Positions 36,635 through 48,207 of a stretch of 64,000 nt of DNA are shown piece by piece. The notes under the pieces were generated by a model. It saw nothing but the letters and a program-made list of their open reading frames with translations, made no database searches and was not told where the DNA came from. Source of the DNA: Streptomyces abyssalis (GTDB lineage: Bacteria > Actinomycetota > Actinomycetes > Streptomycetales > Streptomycetaceae); NCBI RefSeq assembly GCF_001751365.1, contig NZ_LJGT01000038.1:1155540-1219539 (forward strand), read 5' to 3'. The translations under genes were made by a program, and so were the position numbers. Numbering within the stretch: the first letter of the stretch is position 1; each line of letters opens with the position of its first letter.

Positions 36635-37357
36635 ATGTACAACCAGACAGTCGCACGGCTCACCTACAAGGCCCTGCTGGGGCGCCGCCGCGCGCTGCTG
36701 CTGTTCGCGCTGCCGCTGCTGCTGCTCGTCGTGGCCGTCGCCGTGCGCCTCCTCGGCGACGTGGACGACGACGTCACGAAGCAGCTGCTGGGCGGCTTCG
36801 CGATGGCCACCATCGTCCCGCTCATCGGCGTCGTCGCGGGTACGGGCGCCATCGGCCCGGAGATCGACGACGGCTCGGTCGTCTATCTGCTGGCCAAACC
36901 GACCAGGCGCGCGGGCATCATCATCACCAAACTGATCGTCGCCATCGGCGTGACCGTCGCCTTCTCGGCGATCCCGGTGTTCCTCGCGGGCTACATCCTC
37001 AACGGCAACAGCCAGCAGATCGCCGTGGCCTACGCGGCTGCCGCCGCAGCCGCATCCGTCGCCTACAGCGCGCTGTTCCTGCTGCTGGGCACGGTCTCCC
37101 GGCACGCCGTCGTGATCGGCCTGGTCTACGCGCTGATCTGGGAGGCCCTCTTCGGCAGCATGGTGCCGGGGGCACGGGAGCTGTCCGTACAGCAGTGGGC
37201 CCTGACCTTGGCGCAGAAGATCGGCGGCAGCGGCGCCGGCATCACCTCCGAGGTGGGCCTGACGATGGGCGTGACGCTGCTGGCCGCCGCCACCGTGGGC
37301 GGCGCCTGGTATGCGAGCCGCAGGCTGCGCGTCTTCACGCTCGCAGGGGAGGAGTGA
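36635..37357 (+). CDS. ABC transporter permease (second, ABC-2 type)
   Basis: A 240-residue membrane protein with six hydrophobic segments and the ABC-2 feature IGPEIDDGSVVYLLAKP between segments two and three. It is shorter than and only distantly like the first permease. AGGGAG lies 10 nt before ATG. It is the last gene in the operon and is followed by a large palindrome. Confidence 0.92.
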   Translation: MYNQTVARLTYKALLGRRRALLLFALPLLLLVVAVAVRLLGDVDDDVTKQLLGGFAMATIVPLIGVVAGTGAIGPEIDDGSVVYLLAKPTRRAGIIITKLIVAIGVTVAFSAIPVFLAGYILNGNSQQIAVAYAAAAAAASVAYSALFLLLGTVSRHAVVIGLVYALIWEALFGSMVPGARELSVQQWALTLAQKIGGSGAGITSEVGLTMGVTLLAAATVGGAWYASRRLRVFTLAGEE

Positions 37358-37381
37358 GAGCGCACACCGCCCGCGGCACAG

Positions 37382-37429
37382 GCAGGGGTGGGGGCTACGG
37401 TCACGCGTGACCGTAGCCCCCACCCCTGC
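37382..37429 (+). terminator. 48-bp perfect palindrome, terminator of the ABC operon
   Basis: Two 24-bp arms (37382-37405 and 37406-37429) are exact complements with no spacer; the centre is ACGCGT. As RNA it would form a hairpin of about 22 bp. It lies 24 bp past the last stop and 147 bp before pheA. Such length and perfection exceed the other hairpins in this window. Confidence 0.8.
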
Positions 37430-37564
37430 GGGGTCCTCACCCGGGGGTGGCGGGGCACCCGGGAGTCCGCCCGGCGGGGGTGCCCCGGTGCCGTCCGTCA
37501 ACGGGTGCGGCGGCCGTTCGACCAGCAGGTGAGACGCCCCGGCACGTCCCGCCGCCGGCGCGGC

Positions 37565-37570
37565 TAACGT
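37565..37570 (+). promoter_or_regulatory. pheA -10 element next to the start codon
   Basis: TAACGT lies 6 nt before the ATG of pheA, and there is no Shine-Dalgarno sequence. This spacing predicts a leaderless mRNA. Confidence 0.55.
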
Positions 37571-37576
37571 GGCCTC

Positions 37577-38506
37577 ATGTCACCAGCGAGCCGCTACACC
37601 TACCTCGGCCCTGAGGGGACCTTCACCGAGGCCGCCCTGCGTTCCCTCCCCGAGGCCGCCACCCGTGAGCTGACGCCGATGGTGTCCGTTCCCACGGCCC
37701 TGGACGCCGTGCGCAACAAGGAGGCGGCAGCAGCCCTCGTCCCCATCGAGAACTCGGTCGAGGGCGGCGTCACCGCGACGCTCGACGAGCTGGCGAGCGG
37801 CCGCCCGCTGATGATCTACCGCGAGGTGCTGCTGCCGATCGCCTTCGCGCTGCTGGCCCGGCCCGGCACCCCGCTGGAGAGCATCAAGACGGTGACGGGG
37901 CACCCCGTCGCGCAGCCGCAGGTGCGGCGCTGGATGGCGGAGCACATCCCGGACGCGGTGTGGGAGTCGGCGGCGTCCAACGCCGACGGGGCGCGGCTGG
38001 TGCAGGAGGGCCGCTACGACGCGGCGTTCGCCGGGGAGTTCGCGGCGGCCACGTACGGGCTGGAGCCGCTGGTGACGGACATCCACGACGTGGACAACGC
38101 GGCCACGCGCTTCGTTCTCGTGGGACGCCCCGCGCGGCCCGCGGCGGCGACCGGATCCGACAAGACCTCGGTCGTCTTCTGGCTGCGCGACGACCACCCG
38201 GGTGCGCTGCTGGAGGTGCTGCAGGAGTTCGCCTCGCGCGGTGTGAACATGATGCGCATCGAGTCGCGTCCGACGGGTGAGGGGATCGGGCGCTACTGCT
38301 TCTCGGTGGACTGCGAGGGCCATCTGCAGGACCGCCGGGTGGGGGACGTGCTCATGGGGCTGAAGCGCTCTTGCGAACAGGTGCGCTATCTCGGCTCGTA
38401 CCCGCGTGCGGACGGCGGGCACGCGGCGGAGCGGCCCGGCACGACGGACGCCGAGTTCGTGGAGTCGGCGGACTGGCTGACGCGGTGCCTGGACGGGCGC
38501 GGCTGA
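37577..38506 (+). CDS. pheA: Prephenate dehydratase
   Basis: A 309-residue monofunctional enzyme that turns prephenate into phenylpyruvate on the way to phenylalanine. The catalytic domain begins YTYLGPEGTFTEAAL, with PIENSVEGGVTATLDEL and the essential Thr in DNAATRFVLVG. The C-terminal ACT domain (about 195-280, with ESRPTGEG and GRYCFSVDCEG) gives feedback control by phenylalanine. Start is ATG 37577, apparently leaderless. Confidence 0.96.
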   Translation: MSPASRYTYLGPEGTFTEAALRSLPEAATRELTPMVSVPTALDAVRNKEAAAALVPIENSVEGGVTATLDELASGRPLMIYREVLLPIAFALLARPGTPLESIKTVTGHPVAQPQVRRWMAEHIPDAVWESAASNADGARLVQEGRYDAAFAGEFAAATYGLEPLVTDIHDVDNAATRFVLVGRPARPAAATGSDKTSVVFWLRDDHPGALLEVLQEFASRGVNMMRIESRPTGEGIGRYCFSVDCEGHLQDRRVGDVLMGLKRSCEQVRYLGSYPRADGGHAAERPGTTDAEFVESADWLTRCLDGRG

Positions 38507-38554
38507 ACGGGCCGCTACGGGGCCGTGCAAGGGGCGTCGGTGCAGCCCGCAGAG

Positions 38555-38855
38555 TTATCCACAGGGTGCCGGGCGGGCTGTGCACAACTCGGGAAACCGA
38601 AACGGTCATTATCGACAAAGCCCCATGGAGACCACAAACGTGTCCCCAGGCCGTTCTGTTCGGCTTCGTCACAGGTATTCTCCTGAGTCACTCTTCGGTG
38701 TGAGTCAACCCCCCTCGAATGAGTGCTTATTACAGGTTTGCTACGGGATTTCCGGGTCGAGCGCGAGCCTCGAGGAACGACCCCCTCCACTATCCACAGC
38801 CCCCCGGGGAACCCTGTGGATAATATTTCGGAGGTGGGGGCGGGGTTGTGGATAA
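38555..38855. promoter_or_regulatory. Cluster of DnaA-box-like sites between pheA and serS
   Basis: The 590-bp gap holds three perfect TTATCCACA boxes (38555-38563 plus; 38815-38823 and 38847-38855 minus) and three with one mismatch (TTGTGCACA at 38587-38579 minus; TTATCGACA at 38609-38617; CTATCCACA at 38790-38798). No gene is apparent in 38507-39097. DnaA-box clusters outside oriC are known in Streptomyces and other bacteria to titrate the initiator. It is not oriC, since dnaA and dnaN are absent. Confidence 0.75.
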
Positions 38856-39085
38856 GTTTCTCCTCGTCCACCCCCCACTTCCCGCACCTTCTCCTGTCTC
38901 CCCCTCCCAACTCCCGTCCGGCAGACGTGAGATGGCTGGTCGCAGCGCCTCCCGCGGCCGCGCGGAAAGCCGTACGCGGAGGCTGCAGGGCCGGCCCGCG
39001 GTGCGCGCGAATCCCTCAAGAGGCGTGCGGGTTGAGGGAGTTCCGCGGCGGCGGGTACTCGGTCGAGTCGCCGTGCCCCCACCGG

Positions 39086-39091
39086 TACCCT
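39086..39091 (+). promoter_or_regulatory. serS -10 element next to the start codon
   Basis: TACCCT lies 6 nt before the GTG of serS with no ribosome site between, predicting a leaderless transcript. Confidence 0.5.
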
Positions 39092-39097
39092 GACGGG

Positions 39098-40375
39098 GTG
39101 ATTGACCTCCGAGTGCTCCGCGACGACCCCGACCGTGTCCGCGAATCCCAGCGCGCCCGTGGAGAGGACGTCGGCATCGTCGACGCGCTGCTCTCCGCCG
39201 ACGAACGGCGAAGGTCGTCCAGCGTCAGCTTCGACGAACTGCGTTCCGAGCAGAAGCAGCTCGGCAAGCTGATCCCCAAGGCCGAGGGCGACGAGAAGGC
39301 CGACCTGCTGAAGAAGGCAGGCGAACTCTCCGCCGCGGTGAAGGCCGCCGACGCCGAGCAGGACGAAGCGGCAGAGGAGACCCAGCGTCTGCTCCGCCTG
39401 CTCGGCAACCTCGTGCACCCCGACGTTCCGGTCGGCGGCGAGGAGGACTTCGCTGTCCGCGAGACGATCGGTGCGCCCCGGGACTTCGCGGCGGAGGGCT
39501 TCGAGCCGAAGGACCACCTCGAACTGGGGCAGCTGCTCGGCGCGATCGACGTCGAGCGCGGCGCCAAGGTCTCCGGCTCGCGCTTCTACTACCTCACCGG
39601 TATCGGCGCCCTGCTCGAACTCGCGCTGGTCAACGCCGCTGTCGCGCAGGCCACCGAGGCCGGCTTCACGCCCATGCTGACCCCTGCGCTCGTCAAGCCG
39701 CAGACCATGGAGGGCACCGGCTTCCTCGGCCAGGCCGCGCAGGACGTCTACCACCTGGAGCAGGACGACCTGTACCTGGTCGGCACCTCCGAAGTCCCCC
39801 TCGCCGGCTATCACATGGACGAGATCGTCGACGTCTCCCGGCTGCCGCTGCGCTATGCGGCCTTCTCGCCCTGCTTCCGGCGCGAAGCCGGCTCGTACGG
39901 GAAGGACACCCGCGGGATCTTCCGCGTGCATCAGTTCGACAAGGTCGAGATGTTCTCGTACGTCGTGCCGGAGGACTCCGAGGCCGAGCATCTGCGTCTG
40001 CTGGAGTGGGAGAAGCAGTGGCTCACCGGTCTTGAGTTGCCCTTCCAGGTGATCGACGTGGCGACGGGCGACCTCGGCTCCTCCGCCGCCCGCAAGTACG
40101 ACTGCGAGGCGTGGATCCCGACCCAGGGCAAGTACCGCGAGCTGACGTCGACTTCGGACTGCACCGAGTTCCAGTCGCGGAGGCTGTCGATCCGGATGCG
40201 CGACGGCAAGCAGGTGCGGCCGCTGGCGACGCTCAACGGCACGCTGTGCGCGGTGCCCCGCACGATCATCGCGCTGCTGGAGAACCACCAGCAGGCGGAC
40301 GGCTCGGTGCGGGTTCCGGAGCTGCTCCGTCCGTATCTGGGCGGACGGGAGCTCCTGGAGCCGGTGGGCAAGTGA
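39098..40375 (+). CDS. serS: Seryl-tRNA synthetase
   Basis: A 425-residue class II synthetase. The N-terminal coiled-coil arm (about 28-100) would hold the long variable arm of tRNA-Ser; the catalytic domain has motif 2 [21 protein letters not shown] and motif 3 [19 protein letters not shown]. Length is standard. GTG at 39098 is chosen because it starts the conserved [12 protein letters not shown]. The stop overlaps the GTG of the downstream HAD gene. Confidence 0.97.
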   Translation: MIDLRVLRDDPDRVRESQRARGEDVGIVDALLSADERRRSSSVSFDELRSEQKQLGKLIPKAEGDEKADLLKKAGELSAAVKAADAEQDEAAEETQRLLRLLGNLVHPDVPVGGEEDFAVRETIGAPRDFAAEGFEPKDHLELGQLLGAIDVERGAKVSGSRFYYLTGIGALLELALVNAAVAQATEAGFTPMLTPALVKPQTMEGTGFLGQAAQDVYHLEQDDLYLVGTSEVPLAGYHMDEIVDVSRLPLRYAAFSPCFRREAGSYGKDTRGIFRVHQFDKVEMFSYVVPEDSEAEHLRLLEWEKQWLTGLELPFQVIDVATGDLGSSAARKYDCEAWIPTQGKYRELTSTSDCTEFQSRRLSIRMRDGKQVRPLATLNGTLCAVPRTIIALLENHQQADGSVRVPELLRPYLGGRELLEPVGK

Positions 40376-41241
40376 GCGGGACGAGCGGCGTGAGCGGCGT
40401 GACACGCGCGCCCTCTCACGGCACCGGCGACGGCGGCTCGTTCCCGTACCGCCTGATCGCGACCGACCTCGACGGCACGCTGCTGCGCGACGACGAGACG
40501 GTCTCGGCCCGTACGCGCGCGGCGCTGGCCGCGGCGTCCGCCCGGGGCGTGGCGCACATCGCCGTGACGGGCCGGTCCGTGCCGTGGACGAAGGACATCC
40601 TGGCCGGTCTGGACTACAAGGGCCTGGCCGTGTGCGGGCAGGGCGCGCAGGTCTACGACGCGGGCGCCGGGCGTGTGCTCACGTCGGTCACGCTGGACCG
40701 GCGGCTGGCACAGCTGGCCGTGAGCAAGATCGAGGCCGAGACGGGCGCCACGCTCCTGCTGGCCGCGTCGCAGGACGGCATCGACGGCGAGGTGCTGGTC
40801 GGGCCCGGCTACCGAGACCAGGGCAAGGGCCTGCCGGCGGTGGTGTGCGCCGACCGGGACGAGCTGTGGGCGGCGCCGCTGAACAAGCTCTATCTGCAGC
40901 ACACCGACCTCGGCACCGACGAGCTGGCGAAGGCCGCCCGCACCGTGACGGGCGACCTGGTGAGCATCACGGTGTCGGGCGAGGACCTGGTGGAGATGCT
41001 GCCGCTGGGGCTCAGCAAGGCGAAGGGCCTCTCCATCGCGGCCCGGCGGCTGGGCGTCTCCGCGCGGGAGACGATCGCCTTCGGCGACATGCCGAACGAC
41101 ATCCCGATGCTGGCGTGGGCGGCACACGGCGTCGCGATGGCCGACGCGCATCCCGAACTGCTGGCGGTGGCGGACGAGATCACCGGATCCAACAACGCGG
41201 ACGGCATCGCGGTGGTGCTGGAGCGCCTGCTGAGCGAGTGA
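40372..41241 (+). CDS. HAD superfamily Cof-type phosphatase coupled to serS
   Basis: A 289-residue HAD hydrolase. Motif I is DLDGTLL, followed by AVTGR (motif II) and [11 protein letters not shown] (motif IV); the middle forms a type IIB cap. It is a close paralogue of the HAD gene at 23329, sharing [13 protein letters not shown] and flanking residues. GTG at 40372 overlaps the serS stop as GTGA; GTGs at 40390 and 40399 are other choices. The coupling to serS is common in Streptomyces but its reason is unknown. Confidence 0.9.
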   Translation: MSGTSGVSGVTRAPSHGTGDGGSFPYRLIATDLDGTLLRDDETVSARTRAALAAASARGVAHIAVTGRSVPWTKDILAGLDYKGLAVCGQGAQVYDAGAGRVLTSVTLDRRLAQLAVSKIEAETGATLLLAASQDGIDGEVLVGPGYRDQGKGLPAVVCADRDELWAAPLNKLYLQHTDLGTDELAKAARTVTGDLVSITVSGEDLVEMLPLGLSKAKGLSIAARRLGVSARETIAFGDMPNDIPMLAWAAHGVAMADAHPELLAVADEITGSNNADGIAVVLERLLSE

Positions 41242-41373
41242 CGCACGGCAGGCGCCCGTCCGTCCGCGTACCCCTGAGCCTCCCCGTACCTCCCCTCGTC
41301 CTCCCGCGTCCCCGGCGTCCTTCCGCGTCCTCCCCTGCCCTTCCGCGACGCCCAGTCCGTCGGCCGCTTCCGG

Positions 41374-43773
<2,400 letters not shown>

Positions 43774-43908
43774 GGTGTCTCCGTCTCTCAGGCGGGGGCG
43801 TGCTGGGCCGCCCCCCGTCGGCGTCGCCTGGCCCGATCTGACCGGCTTCGAGTGGTAGGTCTGGTTCTACTTCGTCCGCGCGGCCGTGGCAACGGTCCGC
43901 CGGCCGGT

Positions 43909-44319
43909 TCAGGGCTGCTGCTGGATGCGGATGAGGTTGCCCGCGGGGTCGCGTACGGCGCAGTCGCGAACGCCGTAGGGCTGGTCGACGGGTTCCTGGA
44001 CGATCTCGGTGTCGCCGCTCTGCAGCCGTTCGAAGGCGGAGTCGAGGTCCGGGGTGGCCAGGAGGAGACTGGCGAAGGTGCCCTTGGCCATCATCTCGGC
44101 GATGGTGCGGCTCTCCTCGTCGGTGATGCCGGGGGTGGCGGCCGGCGGGTACAGCACGATGGATGTGCCGGGCTGGCCCGCGGGGCCGACGGTGATCCAG
44201 CGCATCCCCTCGTAGCCGACGTCCATGCGCACCTCGAAGCCGAGGGCGTCGCGGAAGAAGGCCAGCGATGCGTCCGGGTCGTCGTGCGGAAGGAAGCTCG
44301 CGTGAATGGTGATGTCCAT
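43909..44319 (-). CDS. VOC (glyoxalase/bleomycin-resistance fold) protein
   Basis: A 136-residue protein with two beta-alpha-beta-beta-beta units. It starts HASFLPHDDPDASLAFFRDALGFEV and ends YGVRDCAVRDPAGNLIRI, typical of the VOC fold. Function may be metal-dependent or ligand binding. It begins 4 bp after the araC stop, so it is co-transcribed with it. Confidence 0.9.
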   Translation of the reverse strand: MDITIHASFLPHDDPDASLAFFRDALGFEVRMDVGYEGMRWITVGPAGQPGTSIVLYPPAATPGITDEESRTIAEMMAKGTFASLLLATPDLDSAFERLQSGDTEIVQEPVDQPYGVRDCAVRDPAGNLIRIQQQP

Positions 44320-44323
44320 GCCG

Positions 44324-44872
44324 TCACGCTAGACGCGGCCCGCCCGCCGGTGCTTCTCGATTCCTGACCGGTCTGGTCACCTGCTTCGCCACGCACGGCG
44401 GCATCCCCGCCGTCGCAAGCGCCGCCTGCTGCCGGTAGACGCTGGGCGGCACACCGACCAGCTCGGTGAAGCGCGTGCTGAACGTGCCCAGCGACGAGCA
44501 TCCGACCGCGAAGCACACCTCGGTGACGCTCATGCCGCCGCGGCGCAGCAGCGCCATCGCCCGCTCGATGCGCCGCGTCATCAGGTACGCGTAGGGGGAC
44601 TCGCCATAGGCGCGCCGGAACTCCCGGCTCAGATGTCCCGCCGACATGTGCGCGCCACGGGCCAGGGCCTCGACGTCCAGCGGTTGCGCGTACTCGCGGT
44701 CGATCCGGTCACGCACCCGGCGCAGCCGCGCGAGATCACGCAAGCGCTGCGCGGCGGCCGGGGGCACTCCCCCTCCCCCTCGCACGGCCGGGGGACCCTC
44801 GCCTCGCCCGGCAGGCGACCCGGCCGCCGACGCCGGCGGGCGCGCGGCTCCGGAGGAGGGACTGCTGGTCAC
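44324..44872 (-). CDS. AraC family transcriptional regulator
   Basis: A 182-residue protein made almost only of the AraC DNA-binding domain: two helix-turn-helix units (LDVEALARGAHMSAGHLSRE and SVTEVCFAVGCSSLGTFSTR) with GVPPSVYR at the end. It lacks a large ligand-binding domain. GTG at 44872 is the first start. The Gly/Pro-rich N terminus (about 10-40) is encoded by a G/C-tract palindromic element. It is the first gene of a pair with the VOC protein. Confidence 0.9.
   Translation of the reverse strand: MTSSPSSGAARPPASAAGSPAGRGEGPPAVRGGGGVPPAAAQRLRDLARLRRVRDRIDREYAQPLDVEALARGAHMSAGHLSREFRRAYGESPYAYLMTRRIERAMALLRRGGMSVTEVCFAVGCSSLGTFSTRFTELVGVPPSVYRQQAALATAGMPPCVAKQVTRPVRNREAPAGGPRLA
44761..44798 (-). 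repeat. G/C-tract palindromic element inside the araC gene
   Basis: On the minus strand it reads GTCCCCC, GGCCGTGCG, then AGGGGGAGGGGGAG, the same layout as the copies in cydCD and pspAB. It lies before the helix-turn-helix domain. Confidence 0.55.
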
Positions 44873-44945
44873 ATGAGCGATCGTGCCACGACGTGGGGGA
44901 GTTGCCCAGCGCTCCGGTTCCCCTCCGGGCGGTGCGGGAGAGGGC

Positions 44946-46250
44946 TCATGCGCCCCGGGCAGCGAACGGTGCTCCTCCGGCGGCTGCCGGGCGGGGGCGC
45001 TCCTGGCTTCCCCACGCCGAGTGCTCCCCGGAGCCGAACGTCAGGGCCGCGAAGCGCTCACCGATTCGGCGGTGCGTGGCGGCGTCGGGGTGGAGCTGGT
45101 CGGGCAGCGGCAGCTCGGCGAAGTCCGCCTCCCCGTACAGCTCGCGGCCGTCGAGAAAGTACAGGTTCGCGTCGTCGGCGGCCCGCTGCTCGACGATGCG
45201 GGCCAGTTCGCCGCGGATGACGCCGAGCGTCAGCTTCCCGGCGGCGCGCTCCGCGGGGTCGCCCGCGGCCCGGAACCGGAGACGCCCCTCACTGAGTTCG
45301 CTGAAGTCCGGGGTGCTGGGACCGGGGGTGTCCTCGTGGATCGGGCACAGGACGGGCGAGACGACCAGCAGCGGCGTGGTCGGATGTCCTTCGCGGACGG
45401 TGTCGAGGAAGCCGTGCACGGCCGGGGTGAAGGCCCGCAGACGCATCACATCGGTGTTGACCAGATTGATGCCCGCCTTGACGCTGATGAGGTCCGCGGG
45501 GGTGTCGCGCATGGCGCGTGCGGTGAACGCGTCGAGGAGGGCGCTGCCGCTCAGGCCGAGATTGATCAGTTCCACGCCGCCGAGGGAGGCGGCCAGCGCG
45601 GGCCATGTGCCGGTGGGGCTCGCCGCGTCGGAACCATGGCTGATCGAGCTGCCGTGGTGCAGCCACACCCTGCGGCCGGGGTCGGGCAGCGCTTCGACGG
45701 GGGCGTCGGTGCGCAGGGTGATCAGCTCGGTCATCTCGTTGTGCGGCAGCCAGATCTCGACGTCCTTCACACCGCCGGGCAGGCCGGGGAAGCGGACCGT
45801 GCCGACCGGGCCGGACCGGGTCTCCGCCGATCCGGTGGTCATGTCCACCGTCAGCACGTTGCCGCCCGTCACACCGGCCTGCCCGGTGAGCCGGCCGTCG
45901 ACGAGCAGGTCGTAGACCCCGTCCGGGCGGGGCGGGGCGCCGACGTAGGCCATCTTGGTGCGCAGCGTGTCCAGTTCGACTGCGGTGGCGCGGGTACGGA
46001 ACACCAGCCGGACGCCCGACGGCTGGGCCTCCGCGACGGCCAGCTGCCGGTCGGCGCACTGGGCGCGGGCCCGGGCGGGCAGCCGGTGCGGCAGCACGCC
46101 GTGCCCGGTGCTCTCGACGTCGAGTGCGCCGCGCAGGAGGTCCGCGGTGACGGGGGTGGAGATCCAGCCGGTCGCCGTGGACGTACTGGATTCGCTTGAT
46201 GCGCTCGGTGCGCCGGACGGCCCGTGAACGGGATCTTGCTGGGCGTTCAT
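44946..46250 (-). CDS. SGNH/GDSL-type hydrolase with N-terminal beta domain
   Basis: A 434-residue protein without a signal peptide. The first 190 residues form a predicted beta-rich domain. The SGNH hydrolase domain follows: block I GSSISHGSD (200-208, Ser201 or Ser202), block II NLGLSGSALLDA, and the catalytic Asp/His of block V in PDQLHPDA (Asp384, His387). It would cleave an ester, such as acetylated sugars or lipids. The low-complexity C-terminal 25 residues lie close to the araC promoter. Confidence 0.88.
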   Translation of the reverse strand: MNAQQDPVHGPSGAPSASSESSTSTATGWISTPVTADLLRGALDVESTGHGVLPHRLPARARAQCADRQLAVAEAQPSGVRLVFRTRATAVELDTLRTKMAYVGAPPRPDGVYDLLVDGRLTGQAGVTGGNVLTVDMTTGSAETRSGPVGTVRFPGLPGGVKDVEIWLPHNEMTELITLRTDAPVEALPDPGRRVWLHHGSSISHGSDAASPTGTWPALAASLGGVELINLGLSGSALLDAFTARAMRDTPADLISVKAGINLVNTDVMRLRAFTPAVHGFLDTVREGHPTTPLLVVSPVLCPIHEDTPGPSTPDFSELSEGRLRFRAAGDPAERAAGKLTLGVIRGELARIVEQRAADDANLYFLDGRELYGEADFAELPLPDQLHPDAATHRRIGERFAALTFGSGEHSAWGSQERPRPAAAGGAPFAARGA

Positions 46251-46355
46251 GACCTCAACCTGTCATCCGGGTGGCCGATCCGCACATGGGTTTCCGGCCC
46301 GCCGCGTCCGCACGGAATTCCCCAGGGCGCGGCGTTCCGTCGTGGGGCGGCGGAG

Positions 46356-47360
46356 TCAGTCCTCGGCGTACATCGCCGTGACCGCCGCGGCGGCGCTGGC
46401 CAGCTCGGTCCGGGCGGCGGCGGGTTCGAGCACTTCGACGTCCCCGCCGAACTGCAGGAGCTGGCGCACCGCTCGCAGCACCGGGTAGGCGAGCCGTACG
46501 GGGACCCAGCCCTCGGCATCCCCTTCCGCCGAGTCGCCGCCTGCCGGACCGTCGTCACCGTCACCGTCACCGTCCTCGTCCAGTACGAACGGGCCGACGA
46601 TGCGGCGGAACATCTCAAGGCGCTCCCGCCGCACCCTGGCCTCGACAGGTACGTTCGCGGGCCGCTCCTCGACCTGGCGCCGCAACACCTCCCAGGCGTC
46701 GGCGAGTTCGACGCCCTGTCTGCGCTGTACGGGCGCCTCCGTCAGGGTGGCGTCCAGGATGCGGTCGGCGCGGAAGAGCTGCGCGCGCCGGCGCCTGTCC
46801 GCGACGAGATACCAGGTGCCGGCCTTCGCCACCAGCCCGTACGGGTCGACGGTGTAGGTGTGCGTGGCGGTCTCGCCACCGTGCCGGTAGCGGATGCGCA
46901 GCCGCCGGTCGGTGAAGACGGCCGTGTTGAGGGTGTCGAGGTCCACCCAGGGCTGCGGACGGGTCAGCCAGCGGTCCGGGTCGACAAGGATGCGGCGGCT
47001 GGTGAGTTCGGCGGCGGGCCTGTGGGGTGCGGGCAGGGCGGCCATCACCTTGCGCAGGGCGGAGCCGAGTGCGCCGTCCAGGCCGAGCGCGGAGTGTGCG
47101 CCCTGCGCGGCGAGTACGAACAGGGCCCGTGCCTCGTCCGAGGTGAGGCCGGTGACGTCGGTGCGGAACCCGGCGAGCAGCGAGATGCCGCCGTGCCTGC
47201 CGCGCTCTGCGTAGACGGGGACGCCCGCGGTCGAGAGGGAGCCGACGTCGCGGTAGATGGTGCGGGTCGAGACTTCGAGACGCCGGGCGAGCTCGTCGGC
47301 GCGCACCCGGCCGCGGGTCTGGAGCAGCAGCAGGATCGAGAGCAGACGGTCCGACTTCAC
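46356..47360 (-). CDS. WYL-domain transcriptional regulator
   Basis: A 334-residue regulator. The HTH_11 winged helix reads LLLLQTRGRVRADELARRLEVSTRTIYRDVGSL (N terminus), then the WYL domain with WYLVADRRRR (the Trp-Tyr-Leu triplet in TWYLVA) and a WCX C-terminal part. GTG at 47360 matches the family start (MKSDRLLSILLLLQTRG). It is divergent from the TIGR03086 gene, its likely target. A C-terminal acidic insert (DEDGDGDGDDG) is unusual. Confidence 0.9.
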   Translation of the reverse strand: MKSDRLLSILLLLQTRGRVRADELARRLEVSTRTIYRDVGSLSTAGVPVYAERGRHGGISLLAGFRTDVTGLTSDEARALFVLAAQGAHSALGLDGALGSALRKVMAALPAPHRPAAELTSRRILVDPDRWLTRPQPWVDLDTLNTAVFTDRRLRIRYRHGGETATHTYTVDPYGLVAKAGTWYLVADRRRRAQLFRADRILDATLTEAPVQRRQGVELADAWEVLRRQVEERPANVPVEARVRRERLEMFRRIVGPFVLDEDGDGDGDDGPAGGDSAEGDAEGWVPVRLAYPVLRAVRQLLQFGGDVEVLEPAAARTELASAAAAVTAMYAED

Positions 47361-47444
47361 GTTCACCAGCTTGCCGGAAACCTGACGGCCGGTGTCAGGA
47401 AATGGGGGGAGGGTCTCTCCGTCCGCGGGCCGGAGCGCTCGGCA

Positions 47445-47520
47445 CCGCAACTCCCCGACGCCTCAACTCCGCAAGCCCTCATCTCCTCAACTCCTCAAGA
47501 CCTCAACTCCTCAACTCCCG
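47445..47520. repeat. CTCAACTC-type degenerate repeats in a divergent promoter
   Basis: The segment repeats CCTCAACTCC and close variants about six times between the WYL gene and the TIGR03086 gene. It may hold operator half-sites or be simple-sequence drift. Confidence 0.55.
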
Positions 47521-47535
47521 AACGGAGCTGTCTCC

Positions 47536-48207
47536 ATGAACGCCGAAACGTCCGCCGCCACTCCGGACCCGTCATCTGATCCGCGTCCGCTCTTCGAGCG
47601 CGCCGCCGATCAGATGACCTCTCTCTTCGCCGCGGTCCAGCCCGGACAGCTCACCGCCCCCACACCCTGCGAGGAGTTCGACGTGGGCGGTCTCCTCAGC
47701 CATGTCGTCGGCGGCACCCTCCGCATCGCCCAGGCCGGCGAGGGCGGCGGCCCCGGCGAGGTCGACCCGGAGGCGAAGGTCGACTCGGGGGTCTCCGGCG
47801 TACCGGAGGACGGCTGGACGGAGCCGTACGCGCGGGCCCGCGAGCGCTTCGCGGCAGCCTGGGCCGACGACGCGAAGCTGGACGCACCCGTCACGGTCCC
47901 GTGGGGCACGATGCCGGGCCGTTTCGCCGTGGCGGGAAGCGTGATGGAAACGGTCACCCACTCCTGGGACCTGGCGCAGGCGCTCGGACGGCAGGATCTG
48001 CTCGATCCCGCTCTGGCGACGTTCGCGCTGGGCGTGGCCCGCCGGGCGGTGCCCGAGGAACGCGGCGAGGGCATTCCGTTCGGCCCTCCGGTGCACGTAC
48101 CGGAAGGCGCGGACGAGTACGGCCTGCTGGCCGCCTGGCTGGGCAGGACACCCGAAGCGCACAGCACGCGGACGCAGGGCACCCCTCAGGGCGGCGGCCG
48201 TGGGTGA
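47536..48207 (+). CDS. TIGR03086 family (DinB-like, mycothiol-type) metal-binding protein
   Basis: A 223-residue helical-bundle protein of the DinB/MDMPI superfamily. The metal-site histidines are seen in LLSHVVGG (about residue 57) and ETVTHSWDLAQALG (about 142). TPCEEFDVGGLLSH is the family signature. Members are often thiol-S-transferases that use mycothiol. ATG at 47536 has GGAG close upstream. Convergent with dtpA, with a shared terminator. Confidence 0.88.
   Translation: MNAETSAATPDPSSDPRPLFERAADQMTSLFAAVQPGQLTAPTPCEEFDVGGLLSHVVGGTLRIAQAGEGGGPGEVDPEAKVDSGVSGVPEDGWTEPYARARERFAAAWADDAKLDAPVTVPWGTMPGRFAVAGSVMETVTHSWDLAQALGRQDLLDPALATFALGVARRAVPEERGEGIPFGPPVHVPEGADEYGLLAAWLGRTPEAHSTRTQGTPQGGGRG

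Noticed and set aside
38555..38855. Possible origin of replication
   Set aside because: There are too few boxes for a Streptomyces oriC and no dnaA, dnaN or recF beside it; a titration or control cluster fits better.
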